Assembly (NCBI GenBank): GCA_001312505.1
Contig: BBDW01000001.1
Span: forward strand, 248,001 to 312,000
Length of the DNA stretch: 64,000 nt
Reading direction: 5' to 3'
Origin: Mediterraneibacter faecis JCM 15917
GTDB taxonomy: Bacteria > Bacillota > Clostridia > Lachnospirales > Lachnospiraceae
Positions 27,419 through 37,110 of this stretch are shown here, piece after piece; position 1 is the first letter of the stretch, and each line of letters starts with the position of its first letter. Position numbers and translations under genes: made by a program. The notes under the pieces are model-generated. The model was not told where the DNA came from. It saw only the letters and a program-made list of their open reading frames with translations, and made no database searches.

Positions 27419-28183
27419 GTGAAGAAAAAAATCAGTTTATTAGGACTTATCCTCATTCTCGTTCTTAGCTTCACAGGATGTGGTAAGTCTGAGACAACAG
27501 AATATGATCAGGCAACATTAGAACAGTATGCTGAGTTTGTTGTTCAGAATTTCGAAGCGATGACAACAGAGCAGCTTGACAGCTTTTCTGATATGCGTGA
27601 TCTTCAGCTTGACACACAGCTTATGAATGCAGGACTTCCGGTTGATGGAGAGGACTTCCTTACAATGATCAGCTCCTGGGAAGCAGCAGAAGAAGAGTGC
27701 GGTGCTTATGTTGAACATGGCGACTGGACAATGGAAGTAAAGAACGATGGAGTTTCACTCACATCTGAAGCAAAATATGAAAACAGAGATGCAGACATCG
27801 TCTTCAGTTTTGACGAAAAGGGCAACATGGAGAGTATGGATGTTTCTGCTCATTATTCAACAGGAGAGATCCTTAAGAAAGCCGGTCTGAATACAGTACT
27901 TGGTATGGGAACAGTATTCGTTGTATTGATTTTCATTTCATTCATTATTTATCTGCTTGAATACATTCCGAAACTTCAGCAGAAGATGGCTAATAAGGAT
28001 AAAGAAGTAGAAGTGAAGAAGGAAGCAGCTGTACAGGCAGCTCCGGCTCCGGTAGCTACAGCAGAAGATGACGGAGAACTCGTAGCAGTAATTGCAGCAG
28101 CAATTGCAGCAGCCGAGGGAACTTCTACAGATGGATTTGTTGTTCGTTCTATTAAGAGAAGAAAATCAAACAGATGGAATTAA
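27419..28183 (+). CDS. OadG-type decarboxylase gamma subunit with lipoprotein N-domain
   Basis: 254 aa starting with GTG. Residues 1-21 form a lipoprotein signal peptide with lipobox SFTGC and Cys near 21. A roughly 130-residue extracytoplasmic domain follows, then a membrane helix near 160-182 (VLGMGTVFVVLIFISFIIYLLEYIPKLQ), the OadG hallmark. An Ala/Pro linker and a short C-terminal stretch, AVIAAAIAAAEG...VVRSIKRRKSNRWN, complete it. Classical OadG is only about 80 aa, so the lipidated outer domain is an addition. In the complex OadG anchors and assembles the subunits. It lies 14 nt after mmdA. Confidence 0.85.
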   Translation: MKKKISLLGLILILVLSFTGCGKSETTEYDQATLEQYAEFVVQNFEAMTTEQLDSFSDMRDLQLDTQLMNAGLPVDGEDFLTMISSWEAAEEECGAYVEHGDWTMEVKNDGVSLTSEAKYENRDADIVFSFDEKGNMESMDVSAHYSTGEILKKAGLNTVLGMGTVFVVLIFISFIIYLLEYIPKLQQKMANKDKEVEVKKEAAVQAAPAPVATAEDDGELVAVIAAAIAAAEGTSTDGFVVRSIKRRKSNRWN

Positions 28184-28199
28184 TCAGGAGGATAATTAG

Positions 28200-28571
28200 A
28201 TGAAAAACTATACAATCACAGTAAACGGAAATGTATATGATGTAACAGTAGAAGAGAATGGTGCAGGCGCACCGGCAACAGCACCGGTTGCAGCACCTAG
28301 AGCAGCAGCACCGGCAGCTCCGGCAGCAGCACCGAAAGCGGCAGCAGGCGCTGGAAGCATCCAGGTAAAAGCTGGAGCAGCAGGTAAAGTATTCCAGGTT
28401 CCTACATCTGTTGGACAGAAGGTAGAGGCTGGAGATACAGTTATTATCATTGAAGCAATGAAGATGGAGATCCCAGTTGTTGCCCCCCCAGAGGCAGGAA
28501 CTATTGCCAGCATTGATGTGGCAGTAGGTGATGCTGTTGAATCAGGAGCTGTACTTGCTACATTAAACTAG
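28200..28571 (+). CDS. Biotin carrier protein of the decarboxylase
   Basis: Carries CO2 on biotin between carboxyltransferase and OadB. 123 aa: a short N-terminal domain, an Ala/Pro-rich flexible linker at about 23-50, and a biotinyl domain with EAMKMEI (Lys near residue 88). A C7 tract at 28483-28489 gives VVAPPEAG where the family reads VVAPEAG, a likely extra Pro. AGGAGG start site. The linker lets the arm swing between MmdA, OadA and OadB. Confidence 0.93.
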   Translation: MKNYTITVNGNVYDVTVEENGAGAPATAPVAAPRAAAPAAPAAAPKAAAGAGSIQVKAGAAGKVFQVPTSVGQKVEAGDTVIIIEAMKMEIPVVAPPEAGTIASIDVAVGDAVESGAVLATLN

Positions 28572-28596
28572 TAACTGAACCAGGAGGTTTTTACAA

Positions 28597-29748
28597 ATGG
28601 AATATATTTCAAATACATTGGGAAACCTCGTAGAACAGACAGCGTTCATGAATCTTACATTTGGTAACCTGATCATGATTGCTGTTGCCTGCGTGTTTCT
28701 CTATCTGGCAATTCGCCACGAATTTGAGCCACTGCTTCTTGTTCCAATTGCCTTTGGTATGTTGCTTGTAAATATCTATCCGGATATTATGCTTCATGCT
28801 GAGGATGCAGCGAACGGAACTGGTGGACTTCTGTATTACTTTTATCAGCTTGACGAGTGGTCCATCCTTCCTTCTCTGATCTTCCTTGGAGTTGGAGCGA
28901 TGACAGACTTTGGTCCGCTGATCGCAAACCCGAAGAGTTTCCTGCTTGGTGCAGCAGCTCAGTTCGGTATTTTCGCAGCTTATCTTGGAGCTATGGCTCT
29001 TGGATTTTCAGACAAAGCAGCAGCTGCTATCTCCATCATCGGTGGAGCTGACGGCCCGACATCTATCTTCCTTGCAGGTAAACTGCAGCAGACAGCTATC
29101 ATGGGACCGATCGCCGTAGCAGCATACTCCTATATGTCACTTGTGCCGATCATCCAGCCACCGATCATGAAACTTCTCACAACAGAGAAGGAAAGAAAGA
29201 TCAAGATGGATCAGCTTCGCCCGGTTTCTAAGCTTGAGAGAATCCTCTTCCCGGTTATCGTTACAATCGTTGTATGTGTGATTCTTCCTACAACAGCTCC
29301 ACTTGTTGGTATGTTGATGCTTGGTAACCTGTTCAAAGAGTGTGGAGTTGTAAGACAGCTGACAGAGACAGCTTCCAATGCCCTGATGTACATCGTAGTT
29401 ATTCTTCTTGGTACATCTGTAGGTGCTACAACAAGTGCTGAAGCATTCCTGAACTGGAATACAATCAAGATCGTTATCCTTGGTCTTATAGCATTTGCAT
29501 TCGGTACAGCTGCCGGAGTTCTCTTCGGTAAGTTAATGTGTGTCCTTACACATGGTAAGGTTAACCCGCTGATTGGTTCCGCTGGTGTATCTGCGGTTCC
29601 TATGGCAGCCCGTGTATCTCAGAAGGTTGGTGCTGAGGCAGATCCTACAAACTTCCTTCTTATGCATGCAATGGGACCGAACGTTGCCGGAGTTATCGGT
29701 ACTGCAGTAGCAGCCGGAACATTTATGGCTATTTTCGGCGTTAAGTAA
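28597..29748 (+). CDS. oadB: Na+-translocating decarboxylase beta subunit
   Basis: Membrane subunit that decarboxylates carboxybiotin and exports Na+. 383 aa, about 9-10 helices. Hallmark stretches: ISIIGGADGPTSIFLAGKL near residue 147 (with the essential Asp of GGADGPT), PTTAPLVGMLMLGNLFKECGV and GSAGVSAVPMAARVSQK near 328. AGGAGG precedes the start. It is shared by the oxaloacetate, methylmalonyl-CoA and glutaconyl-CoA types, so the substrate depends on partner subunits. Confidence 0.96.
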   Translation: MEYISNTLGNLVEQTAFMNLTFGNLIMIAVACVFLYLAIRHEFEPLLLVPIAFGMLLVNIYPDIMLHAEDAANGTGGLLYYFYQLDEWSILPSLIFLGVGAMTDFGPLIANPKSFLLGAAAQFGIFAAYLGAMALGFSDKAAAAISIIGGADGPTSIFLAGKLQQTAIMGPIAVAAYSYMSLVPIIQPPIMKLLTTEKERKIKMDQLRPVSKLERILFPVIVTIVVCVILPTTAPLVGMLMLGNLFKECGVVRQLTETASNALMYIVVILLGTSVGATTSAEAFLNWNTIKIVILGLIAFAFGTAAGVLFGKLMCVLTHGKVNPLIGSAGVSAVPMAARVSQKVGAEADPTNFLLMHAMGPNVAGVIGTAVAAGTFMAIFGVK

Positions 29749-29765
29749 ATTAGGAGGATAAATAA

Positions 29766-31179
29766 ATGGCAGAAATTGAAAAAAAACCAGTTAAAATAGT
29801 AGAAACTATTCTGCGTGATGCACATCAGTCTCTGATTGCTACCAGAATGACAACAGAGCAGATGATGCCAATCGTTGAGAAGATGGACAAGGTTGGATAT
29901 CATGCTGTAGAGTGCTGGGGGGTGGAGCAACATTCGATGCTTCCCTCCGTTTCCTGAAAGAAGATCCATGGGAGAGACTTAGAAAGTTCCGTGATGGATT
30001 CAAGAATACAAAACTTCAGATGCTGTTCCGTGGACAGAATATCCTTGGATACCGTCCATACGCTGATGATGTTGTAGAGTATTTCGTACAGAAATCTGTG
30101 GCAAACGGAATCGATATCATTCGTATTTTCGACTGCCTCAATGATATGAGAAACCTTCAGACAGCTGTAAAAGCAGCTAACAAAGAGAAGGCTCATGCAC
30201 AGGTTGCAATGTCTTATACACTTGGTGATGCTTACACAATGGAGTACTGGGTAGACCTCGCAAAGAGAATCGAAGATATGGGTGCAAGCTCAATCTGTGT
30301 TAAGGATATGGCAGGACTTCTTGTTCCATATAAGACAACAGAGCTTGTTGGTGCATTGAAAGATGCAGTAAATATCCCAATCGAGATGCATACACATTAC
30401 ACATCAGGTGTTGCTTCCATGACATATATGAAGGCTGTTGAGGCAGGAGCTGATATCATCGATACAGCAATGTCTCCATTCGCACTTGGAACATCTCAGC
30501 CGGCTACAGAAGTTATGGTTGAGACATTCAAGGGAACACCATACGATACAGGACTTGATCAGAGTCTCCTTGCAGAGATTGCTGACTACTTCCGTCCAAT
30601 CCGTGACGATGCTCTTGAGAGCGGACTGCTCAATCCGAAGAACCTTGGTGTTAATATCAAGACTCTTCTGTACCAGGTACCGGGAGGAATGCTTTCCAAC
30701 CTGACATCCAGCTGAAAGAGCAGGGAGCAGAAGATAAGTTCTACGAAGTACTTGAAGAGGTACCTCGTGTACGTAAAGATCTTGGTGAGCCACCGCTTGT
30801 TACACCATCTTCACAGATCGTTGGAACACAGGCTGTATTCAACGTACTGATGGGTGAGCGTTATAAGATGATCACAAAAGAGACGAAGGATGTTCTTGCA
30901 GGTAAATACGGTAAGACAACAAAACCGGTTGATCCAGAACTTCAGAAGAAGGCTCTTGGAGATGAAGAACCGATCACTTGCCGTCCGGCAGATCTTATCC
31001 CGGATGAGCTTGATACACTTCGTAAAGAGTGTGCACAGTGGATCCAGCAGGATGAGGATGTACTGACATATGCATTGTTCCCACAGGTTGCTGTTGACTT
31101 CTTCAAATACAGACAGGCTCAGCAGACAAAAGTAGATGCTACAGTAGCAGATACAGAGAACGGATCTTATCCGGTATAA
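29766..31179 (+). CDS. oadA: Oxaloacetate decarboxylase alpha-type carboxyltransferase (two frameshifts)
   Basis: Transfers CO2 from oxaloacetate to biotin. The N-terminus ETILRDAHQSLIATRMT is the HMGL-like barrel start with the metal-binding Asp. A run of six G at 29917-29922 (four expected) breaks VECWGGATFDASLRFL, and a missing C near 30709 breaks MLSNLTSQLKEQGAEDKF. The three frames join to about 470 aa and cover the barrel (EMHTHYTSGVASMTYMKAVEAG with the metal-site histidines) plus the C-terminal PYC_OADA domain. There is no biotinyl domain of its own, so it must use the separate carrier upstream. Confidence 0.93.
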
Positions 31180-31214
31180 TCCTGACTAATTTAGTTAGAT
31201 TATGAATTGAATAG

Positions 31215-31263
31215 AAAGACCAGAAGATAACAGATTGAAAGATTTGTGTTTTCTGGTCTTTTT
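31215..31263 (+). terminator. Intrinsic terminator after oadA
   Basis: AAAGACCAGAA (31215-31225) pairs with TTCTGGTCTTT (31251-31261), with T-run continuing. Confidence 0.85.
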
Positions 31264-31367
31264 CATTTGTAAGGAAATTTATTTGGTGGTATCATAGATG
31301 TGTACAATTTTGAATAATCAAGTTTTTTGTAATATGAGTTTGATTGTTGGAATATATGGAGGCAGAT

Positions 31368-33188
31368 ATGAGTGTTTTAGACAGAATAGAGCGATTACGA
31401 AATGTAATGGAACAGCAGAAAATAGACTGCTATATCATCCCTACAGATGACTATCATCACAGTGAATACGTCGGTGATTATTTTAAATTCCGCGAATATA
31501 TAACGGGCTTTACAGGATCAGCAGGTACCGCAGTTTTTACAAAGGATAAAGCGGGACTCTGGACAGATGGAAGATATTTTATTCAGGCAGAAACTCAGTT
31601 GAAGGGGAGCGGGATCACGCTCTATAAATCAGGAGAATCTGATGTTCCAACGATAGAAGAATTTTTAAAAAGTGAGCTGAAAGAAGGGGGGGATGTTCTG
31701 GGATTTGATGGTCGTACAGTGACTTATGCACAAGGAAAACGATATTGTCATATCGCAGACGAGAATGGTGCATCATTGAAATACCGCTTAGATTTTGCAC
31801 AGAATATCTGGAAGGAAAGACCTGAAATGTCTATGGAATCTGTATTTTCTCTAGAAGATGAATATACAGGTGAAAAAATTGGATCCAAATTAGAACGAAT
31901 CAGAGAAATAATGAAAGAAAATGGATGCAATGCACATGTTTTATCGAGTCTTGATGATATTGCATGGCTTTTAAATATAAGAGGAAATGATATTGCATAT
32001 TGTCCACTTGTTCTTTCTTACGCAATCGTTTATAATAATTCAGTTGAGCTGTTTGCTGACATTAGAAAATTCTCTGACGATATTATAAATTTGCTAGCAG
32101 AAAATCAAGTGAAGATTTATCCGTATGAGGATATTTATCGCAAAGTTTCAGAAATGACATCGGAAGATAAGCTTCTTCTGGATTCTACAATCATGAATTA
32201 TAGTCTTTATCAGGCTATTTCCAAAGAGACGGTGATTGTTGATAAGCAGAACCCGGAAATCCTGATGAAGTCAGTTAAAAATGAAACACAGGCAGAGAAT
32301 TTGAGAAAAGCGCATTTGAAGGATGCGGTTGCACATACAAAGTTTATGTACTGGTTAAAGAAGAATATTGGCAGAGTGGAGATTACAGAGTTGTCTGCTT
32401 CTGCCAGGCTGGAAGGATTACGTGCAGAGCAGGAGCATTTCCTCGGACCAAGTTTTGGCCCGATCAGTGCATATGGAGAACATGGGGGGGCAATTGTTCA
32501 TTATAGTGCGGATGAGAAAAGCAATGTCCCTTTAAAAGAAGGAAAGCTTTTCATGACAGATACAGGAGGTCATTACCTGGAAGGGTCTACCGACATTACG
32601 CGTACGGTTGCACTTGGAGAAGTGGGGGGGAATATTGAAAAAGAACATTTCACACTGGTTGCAAGAGCAATGCTGCGCCTGGCAAACACTGTATTTCTCT
32701 ATGGATGCAGTGGTGCGAATCTGGATTGTATTGCAAGAGAGGTCTTTTGGAAAGAAGGATTAAACTTTAATCATGGGACGGGGCATGGTGTTGGTTATTT
32801 ATTGAATATCCATGAAGGACCGATCAATTTCCGTTGGAAAGAGGGAGAGAGACCGGCTCCGGCATTGGAAGAAAATATGGTGATCACAGATGAACCGGGG
32901 ATCTATATTGAGGGTTCCCATGGAATTCGTCTGGAAAATGAGCTGCTTGTCAGAAAAACAGTTAAGAATGAGTATGGACAGTTTATGAATTTTGAAATTC
33001 TTACTTATGTACCAATTGATCTGGATGCAATCTTGCCGGAGAAAATGAGTACAGAAGAGAAAGAAATGCTGAATCATTATCATAAGCAGGTTTATGAAAA
33101 AGTGTCCCCCTTACCTTTCAGAGGAAGAACGAATCTGGCTGAAAGAGTACACGCGGGCTGTGAAGTAATCAGCAAAGCAGAGGTATGA
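31368..33188 (+). CDS. Aminopeptidase P family Xaa-Pro peptidase
   Basis: M24 metallopeptidase removing N-terminal residues before proline; 606 aa, the long type with two creatinase-like N-domains and a C-terminal catalytic domain. Metal ligands are visible in MTDTGGHYLEGSTDITRT (two Asp), HGTGHGVGYLLNIHEGP (His), DEPGIYIEGSHGIRLENELLV (two Glu). TGGAGG at 31357-31362 fixes ATG 31368; the upstream TTG codons have no site. Three G7 tracts (31685, 32484, 32623 areas) each add one Gly. Confidence 0.93.
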   Translation: MSVLDRIERLRNVMEQQKIDCYIIPTDDYHHSEYVGDYFKFREYITGFTGSAGTAVFTKDKAGLWTDGRYFIQAETQLKGSGITLYKSGESDVPTIEEFLKSELKEGGDVLGFDGRTVTYAQGKRYCHIADENGASLKYRLDFAQNIWKERPEMSMESVFSLEDEYTGEKIGSKLERIREIMKENGCNAHVLSSLDDIAWLLNIRGNDIAYCPLVLSYAIVYNNSVELFADIRKFSDDIINLLAENQVKIYPYEDIYRKVSEMTSEDKLLLDSTIMNYSLYQAISKETVIVDKQNPEILMKSVKNETQAENLRKAHLKDAVAHTKFMYWLKKNIGRVEITELSASARLEGLRAEQEHFLGPSFGPISAYGEHGGAIVHYSADEKSNVPLKEGKLFMTDTGGHYLEGSTDITRTVALGEVGGNIEKEHFTLVARAMLRLANTVFLYGCSGANLDCIAREVFWKEGLNFNHGTGHGVGYLLNIHEGPINFRWKEGERPAPALEENMVITDEPGIYIEGSHGIRLENELLVRKTVKNEYGQFMNFEILTYVPIDLDAILPEKMSTEEKEMLNHYHKQVYEKVSPLPFRGRTNLAERVHAGCEVISKAEV

Positions 33189-33262
33189 CAGAACTCTTAT
33201 CTATCTGTTGAAGCTGCTGGACGGACAATGAAATATTTAGGGATTAGGAAAAGTGTAAAAGA

Positions 33263-34225
33263 ATGGAAACATCAGAACGCAATATTGAAGCGAATATGAA
33301 TGAGCTGATCGGAAGGATCGAAGCAAAATATGAGAAGATGAGCAAGGGGGGGCAGAAGCGCCTTGCAGAATATGTGAAAGAAAATTATGATAAGGCTGTA
33401 TTTCTGACAGCGGCGCGTCTTGGAGAGATTGTGGGTGTCAGTGAATCTACGGTTGTACGATTTGCAACTCAGCTTGGATATAGGGGGGGATATCCGGAAT
33501 TTCAGAAAGCATTGGAAGAACTTGTCCGTAATAAGTTGAATTCAATCCAGCGTATGGAAGTGACCTATGGACGAATTACACAGAGTGAGATCCTTGAAAC
33601 AGTTCTTCAGTCAGACATTGAGAAAATCAAGATGACCTTGTCTGCAATCGATCATAAGGCATTTAACTGGGCGATTGATACCCTTTTAGAAGCAAAGAGA
33701 ATCTATGTTGTGGGAATCAGAAGCTGTGCACCACTTGCTTCTTTTATGGGATTTTATCTAAATCTTGTATGCGACAATGTAATTACAGTAAATACAAACA
33801 GTTCCAGTGAGATTTTTGAACAGATCATTCGAATCGGGGAAGGAGATGTGATTATAGGAATCAGTTTCCCAAGATATTCGATGAGAACATTGAAAGCATT
33901 GGAATTTGCGAGCAATAGAAAGGCAAAAGTAATCACACTTACTGACAGTATCCATTCACCTATGAATCAGTATTCTTCCTGCAATCTGATCGCAAGAAGT
34001 GATATGGCATCTATTGTCGATTCACTTGTTGCACCATTGAGTGTGATCAATGCTCTGATTGTTGCAATCTGTATGAAAAAACAGAAAGAAGTTGTCTCGA
34101 CATTAGAGACTCTGGAGAAAATCTGGGGGGGTGAATATCAGGTTTACAGCGGAGAAGAAAGCAGCCAGGAAGGTGGCAGCGCAGGAACGAACGAGTCTTA
34201 CAGACAGAATAAAGGAGAAGAATAG
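33263..34225 (+). CDS. MurR/RpiR family transcriptional regulator
   Basis: 320 aa. The N-terminal helix-turn-helix (about 15-90) includes TAARLGEIVGVSESTVVRFATQLGYRGGYPEF, and the C-terminal SIS sugar-phosphate domain (about 130-270) has KRIYVVGIRSCAPLASFM and GDVIIGISFPRYSMRTLKALEFA. G7 tracts at 33346-33352, 33483-33489 and 34125-34131 add Gly codons, one in YRGGYPEF where YRGYPEF is usual. A Ser/Gly/Glu-rich tail ends it. It lies 3 nt before the flavoprotein gene, so the two are probably co-transcribed; no sugar genes are nearby to suggest a ligand. Confidence 0.9.
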   Translation: METSERNIEANMNELIGRIEAKYEKMSKGGQKRLAEYVKENYDKAVFLTAARLGEIVGVSESTVVRFATQLGYRGGYPEFQKALEELVRNKLNSIQRMEVTYGRITQSEILETVLQSDIEKIKMTLSAIDHKAFNWAIDTLLEAKRIYVVGIRSCAPLASFMGFYLNLVCDNVITVNTNSSSEIFEQIIRIGEGDVIIGISFPRYSMRTLKALEFASNRKAKVITLTDSIHSPMNQYSSCNLIARSDMASIVDSLVAPLSVINALIVAICMKKQKEVVSTLETLEKIWGGEYQVYSGEESSQEGGSAGTNESYRQNKGEE

Positions 34226-34228
34226 AGC

Positions 34229-35466
34229 ATGAGTAATGTGATCGTAGTGGGCGGCGGGGGGGCTGCCGGGATGATGGCGGCAGTTTTCGCTGCAAGAAAT
34301 GGTCAGAATGTTCAGTTGCTTGAGAAGAATGAAAAGCTTGGGAAAAAGCTGTTCATTACAGGAAAAGGACGCTGCAATATAACGAATGCCGCTGATATAG
34401 AAGATTTATTTACGGCGGTGACAAGTAATCCGAAATTTTTATACAGTGGATTTTACAGTTTTACAAATCAGCAGGTGATCGATTTCTTTGAAAAACTTGG
34501 TGTGAAGACGAAAATTGAACGTGGAGAACGAGTTTTCCCTGTTTCAGATCATTCTTCTGATGTGATCGCAGCATTTTCAAGAGAGTTAAAATCATTAGGA
34601 GTAGCTGTTTCTCTTCACACAGAGGTGAGAGAACTACTTTGTGAACAGGATAAAGTGTGCGGGGTTTTATTAACTAATGGAAAGAAAATGAAGGCAGATG
34701 CTGTGATTGTTGCGACAGGTGGTATTTCCTATCCTTCTACGGGTTCTACAGGCGATGGATATCGTTTTGCGAAAGAAACAGGGCATAGAGTGACAGAACT
34801 CCTTCCATCACTTGTACCGATGGAAGTCAGACAATGGTATGCGAAAGAATTGCAGGGATTATCTCTTCGAAATATAGAAATTTGTATCACAGATGGGAAG
34901 AAAAAACTCTACGAAGAATTCGGAGAAATGCTTTTTACACATTATGGTGTAACAGGACCGGTTATTCTGAGCGCGAGCAGTGTGGTGGGAAAAACTTTAA
35001 GAAAAAAAGAACTTACACTTCATATAGACTTAAAACCGGCATTGAGTGAGGAACAACTTGATAAAAGAATCCTCAGAGAGTTTGATGCAAACCATAATAA
35101 ACAGTATAAAAATTCAATCGATTCACTCTTTCCGGCAAAATTAAAGCCCGTTATGATAGAACTCTCGGAGATTGAACCTGAGAAAAAAGTGAATGAGATT
35201 ACAAAAGAAGAACGACAGAGACTGGTTCATCTGATCAAGGATTTTACAATGACATTGACAGGGCTTCGCGGTTATAATGAAGCAATCATTACAAAAGGCG
35301 GAGTATCTGTAAAAGAGGTTGATCCAGGAACAATGGAATCAAAAAAATGAAAGGATTATATTTCGCCGGAGAGGTGCTTGATCTTGATGCAATGACCGGA
35401 GGATATAATCTTCAGATTGCGTGGTCAACAGGGTATCTTGCCGGAATTAACGCAGGATGTGATTGA
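34229..35466 (+). CDS. HI0933-like/BaiN-family FAD-binding oxidoreductase (one frameshift)
   Basis: NAD(P)/FAD flavoprotein, about 412 aa. FAD site [20 protein letters not shown] at residues 5-24 holds one Gly too many from the G7 tract at 34256-34262. [16 protein letters not shown] and [20 protein letters not shown] are family signatures. The reading frame fails in an A-run at 35341-35347, where seven A replace eight. The following frame supplies the conserved end [33 protein letters not shown] to 35466. Relatives include BaiN, reported to act on bile acids; the role here is not known. Confidence 0.9.
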
Positions 35467-35566
35467 AAATTTTACTGGGGGAATGTCTGAATCCTGTGAC
35501 AGGAAGAATAGATATTACTGTTAGATTTGAAAATGGAATGTAGAAAGAAAAGATGGAGAAATAAAA

Positions 35567-36226
35567 ATGGGATATAATGTAGCAATCGATGGACCGGCAG
35601 GGGCAGGGAAAAGTACAATTGCAAAGCAGGTTGCAAAAGAAAACGGATATATTTATGTAGATACCGGCGCAATGTACCGTGGATTGGCCATTCACTTTCT
35701 GAATCTTGGAATTGATCCAAAAGATACAGAAAAGATTATAGAGGCCTGCAAAGATGTGGAAGTAACGATTGGTTATGAAAGCGGAATCCAGCAGATTTAT
35801 GTAAACGGAGAGAATGTTACAGCAAAGCTTCGTACAGAAGAAGTTGGAAATATGGCTTCTATGACATCTGCGATTCCGGAAGTCAGAGGAAAACTCCTGG
35901 AACTTCAGAGAACGCTTGCAAGAGAGAAGGATGTGATCATGGATGGAAGAGACATTGGTACCCATGTGCTTCCAGATGCAGATGTAAAAATCTATCTTAC
36001 AGCAAGCGTAGAAATCAGAGCAAAGAGAAGATATAAAGAGCTTGTTGAAAAGGGAGTACAGTGCGATCTGAAAGAGATAGAGAAAGATATTGAAGAAAGA
36101 GACTACCGTGATATGACAAGAAAGATCGCGCCACTGAAAAAAGCAGAGGATGCGATACTTGTTGACAGTTCGGATATGACACTGAAAGAAGTTGTAAACA
36201 CGATTTCCAGATATTGTCATAGATAA
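35567..36226 (+). CDS. cmk: Cytidylate kinase
   Basis: Phosphorylates CMP and dCMP. 219 aa, starting MGYNVAIDGPAGAGKSTIAKQVA with the P-loop at residues 9-16. YVDTGAMYRGLAIHFL is the CMP-binding region, MDGRDIGTHVLPDADVKIYLTAS the conserved centre, and R-KRRYKELVEKG the lid. GGAG precedes the ATG. The order flavoprotein-cmk-ispH-rpsA is typical of clostridia. Confidence 0.96.
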   Translation: MGYNVAIDGPAGAGKSTIAKQVAKENGYIYVDTGAMYRGLAIHFLNLGIDPKDTEKIIEACKDVEVTIGYESGIQQIYVNGENVTAKLRTEEVGNMASMTSAIPEVRGKLLELQRTLAREKDVIMDGRDIGTHVLPDADVKIYLTASVEIRAKRRYKELVEKGVQCDLKEIEKDIEERDYRDMTRKIAPLKKAEDAILVDSSDMTLKEVVNTISRYCHR

Positions 36227-36246
36227 ATTTGCAGGAGTTGGATAGA

Positions 36247-37110
36247 ATGAAAGTAATAAAGGCGAAATCAGCTGGATTTTGTTTCGGCGTTAAGCGTGCA
36301 GTGGATACAGTTTACGAACAGGTGAAAGAGAATCAGAATCTTCCGATCTATACGTATGGTCCGATTATCCATAATGAAGAAGTGGTGAAAGATCTGGAGC
36401 AGAAAGGTGTGATCGTCCTTCGCAGCGAAGAAGAGCTGGATACACTGGAAAGGGGGGGAACTGTTATTATCCGCTCTCATGGGGGGGTGGCAAAAGATGT
36501 GTATGACAGATTGGAAAGTAAGAAAATCCAGATTGTAGATGCTACGTGTCCATTTGTTAAGAAAATCCATAATATCGTGCAGAAACACAGTGAGATGGGC
36601 GAGAATATTATTATCATTGGAAATCCGGAACATCCGGAGGTTCAGGGAATTAAGGGCTGGGCAGGAGACCATGTAGAGGTCTTTCAGACAAAGGAAGAAG
36701 CAGAAAATTATTCTTGTGAGCAGGGGGAAAAAGATTTGTATCGTTGCCCAGACGACATTTAATTACAATAAATTTAAAGAATTAGTTGAAATTCTTGAAA
36801 AAAAGAGTTATGATGTAAGTGTTTTAAATACAATCTGTAATGCTACGAAGGAGCGCCAGACAGAAGCGCAGAGCATAGCAGAGACGGTGGATGCTATGAT
36901 CGTTATTGGTGACAAACATAGTTCCAATACCCAGAAGTTATTTGAAATATGCCGCAAAGCATGTAACAATACGTACTATATACAGACACTTGGCGATTTG
37001 GATTTGAATCAATTAGGGTCAGTGGAAACGGTAGGTATTACAGCAGGGGGGCATCCACGCCCAACAATATAATTGAGGAGGTTCAAAATAATGTCAGAAT
37101 TATCTTTTGA
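36247..37110 (+). CDS. ispH: 4-hydroxy-3-methylbut-2-enyl diphosphate reductase (two frameshifts)
   Basis: Final step of the MEP isoprenoid pathway; 4Fe-4S enzyme. Cluster cysteines lie in AGFCFGVKRAVD (Cys 12), DATCPFVKKIH and NTICNATKERQ. The first frame ends at 36762 because of an extra G at 36723-36727 (EQG-KKICIVAQTTFN expected). The second is altered by six G at 37046-37051 (four expected), after which TAGASTPNNIIEEVQ and a stop at 37110 are restored. G7 tracts at 36451-36457 and 36481-36487 add Gly in LERGGTV and SHGGVAK. The repaired 3' end overlaps rpsA by 20 nt. Confidence 0.93.
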
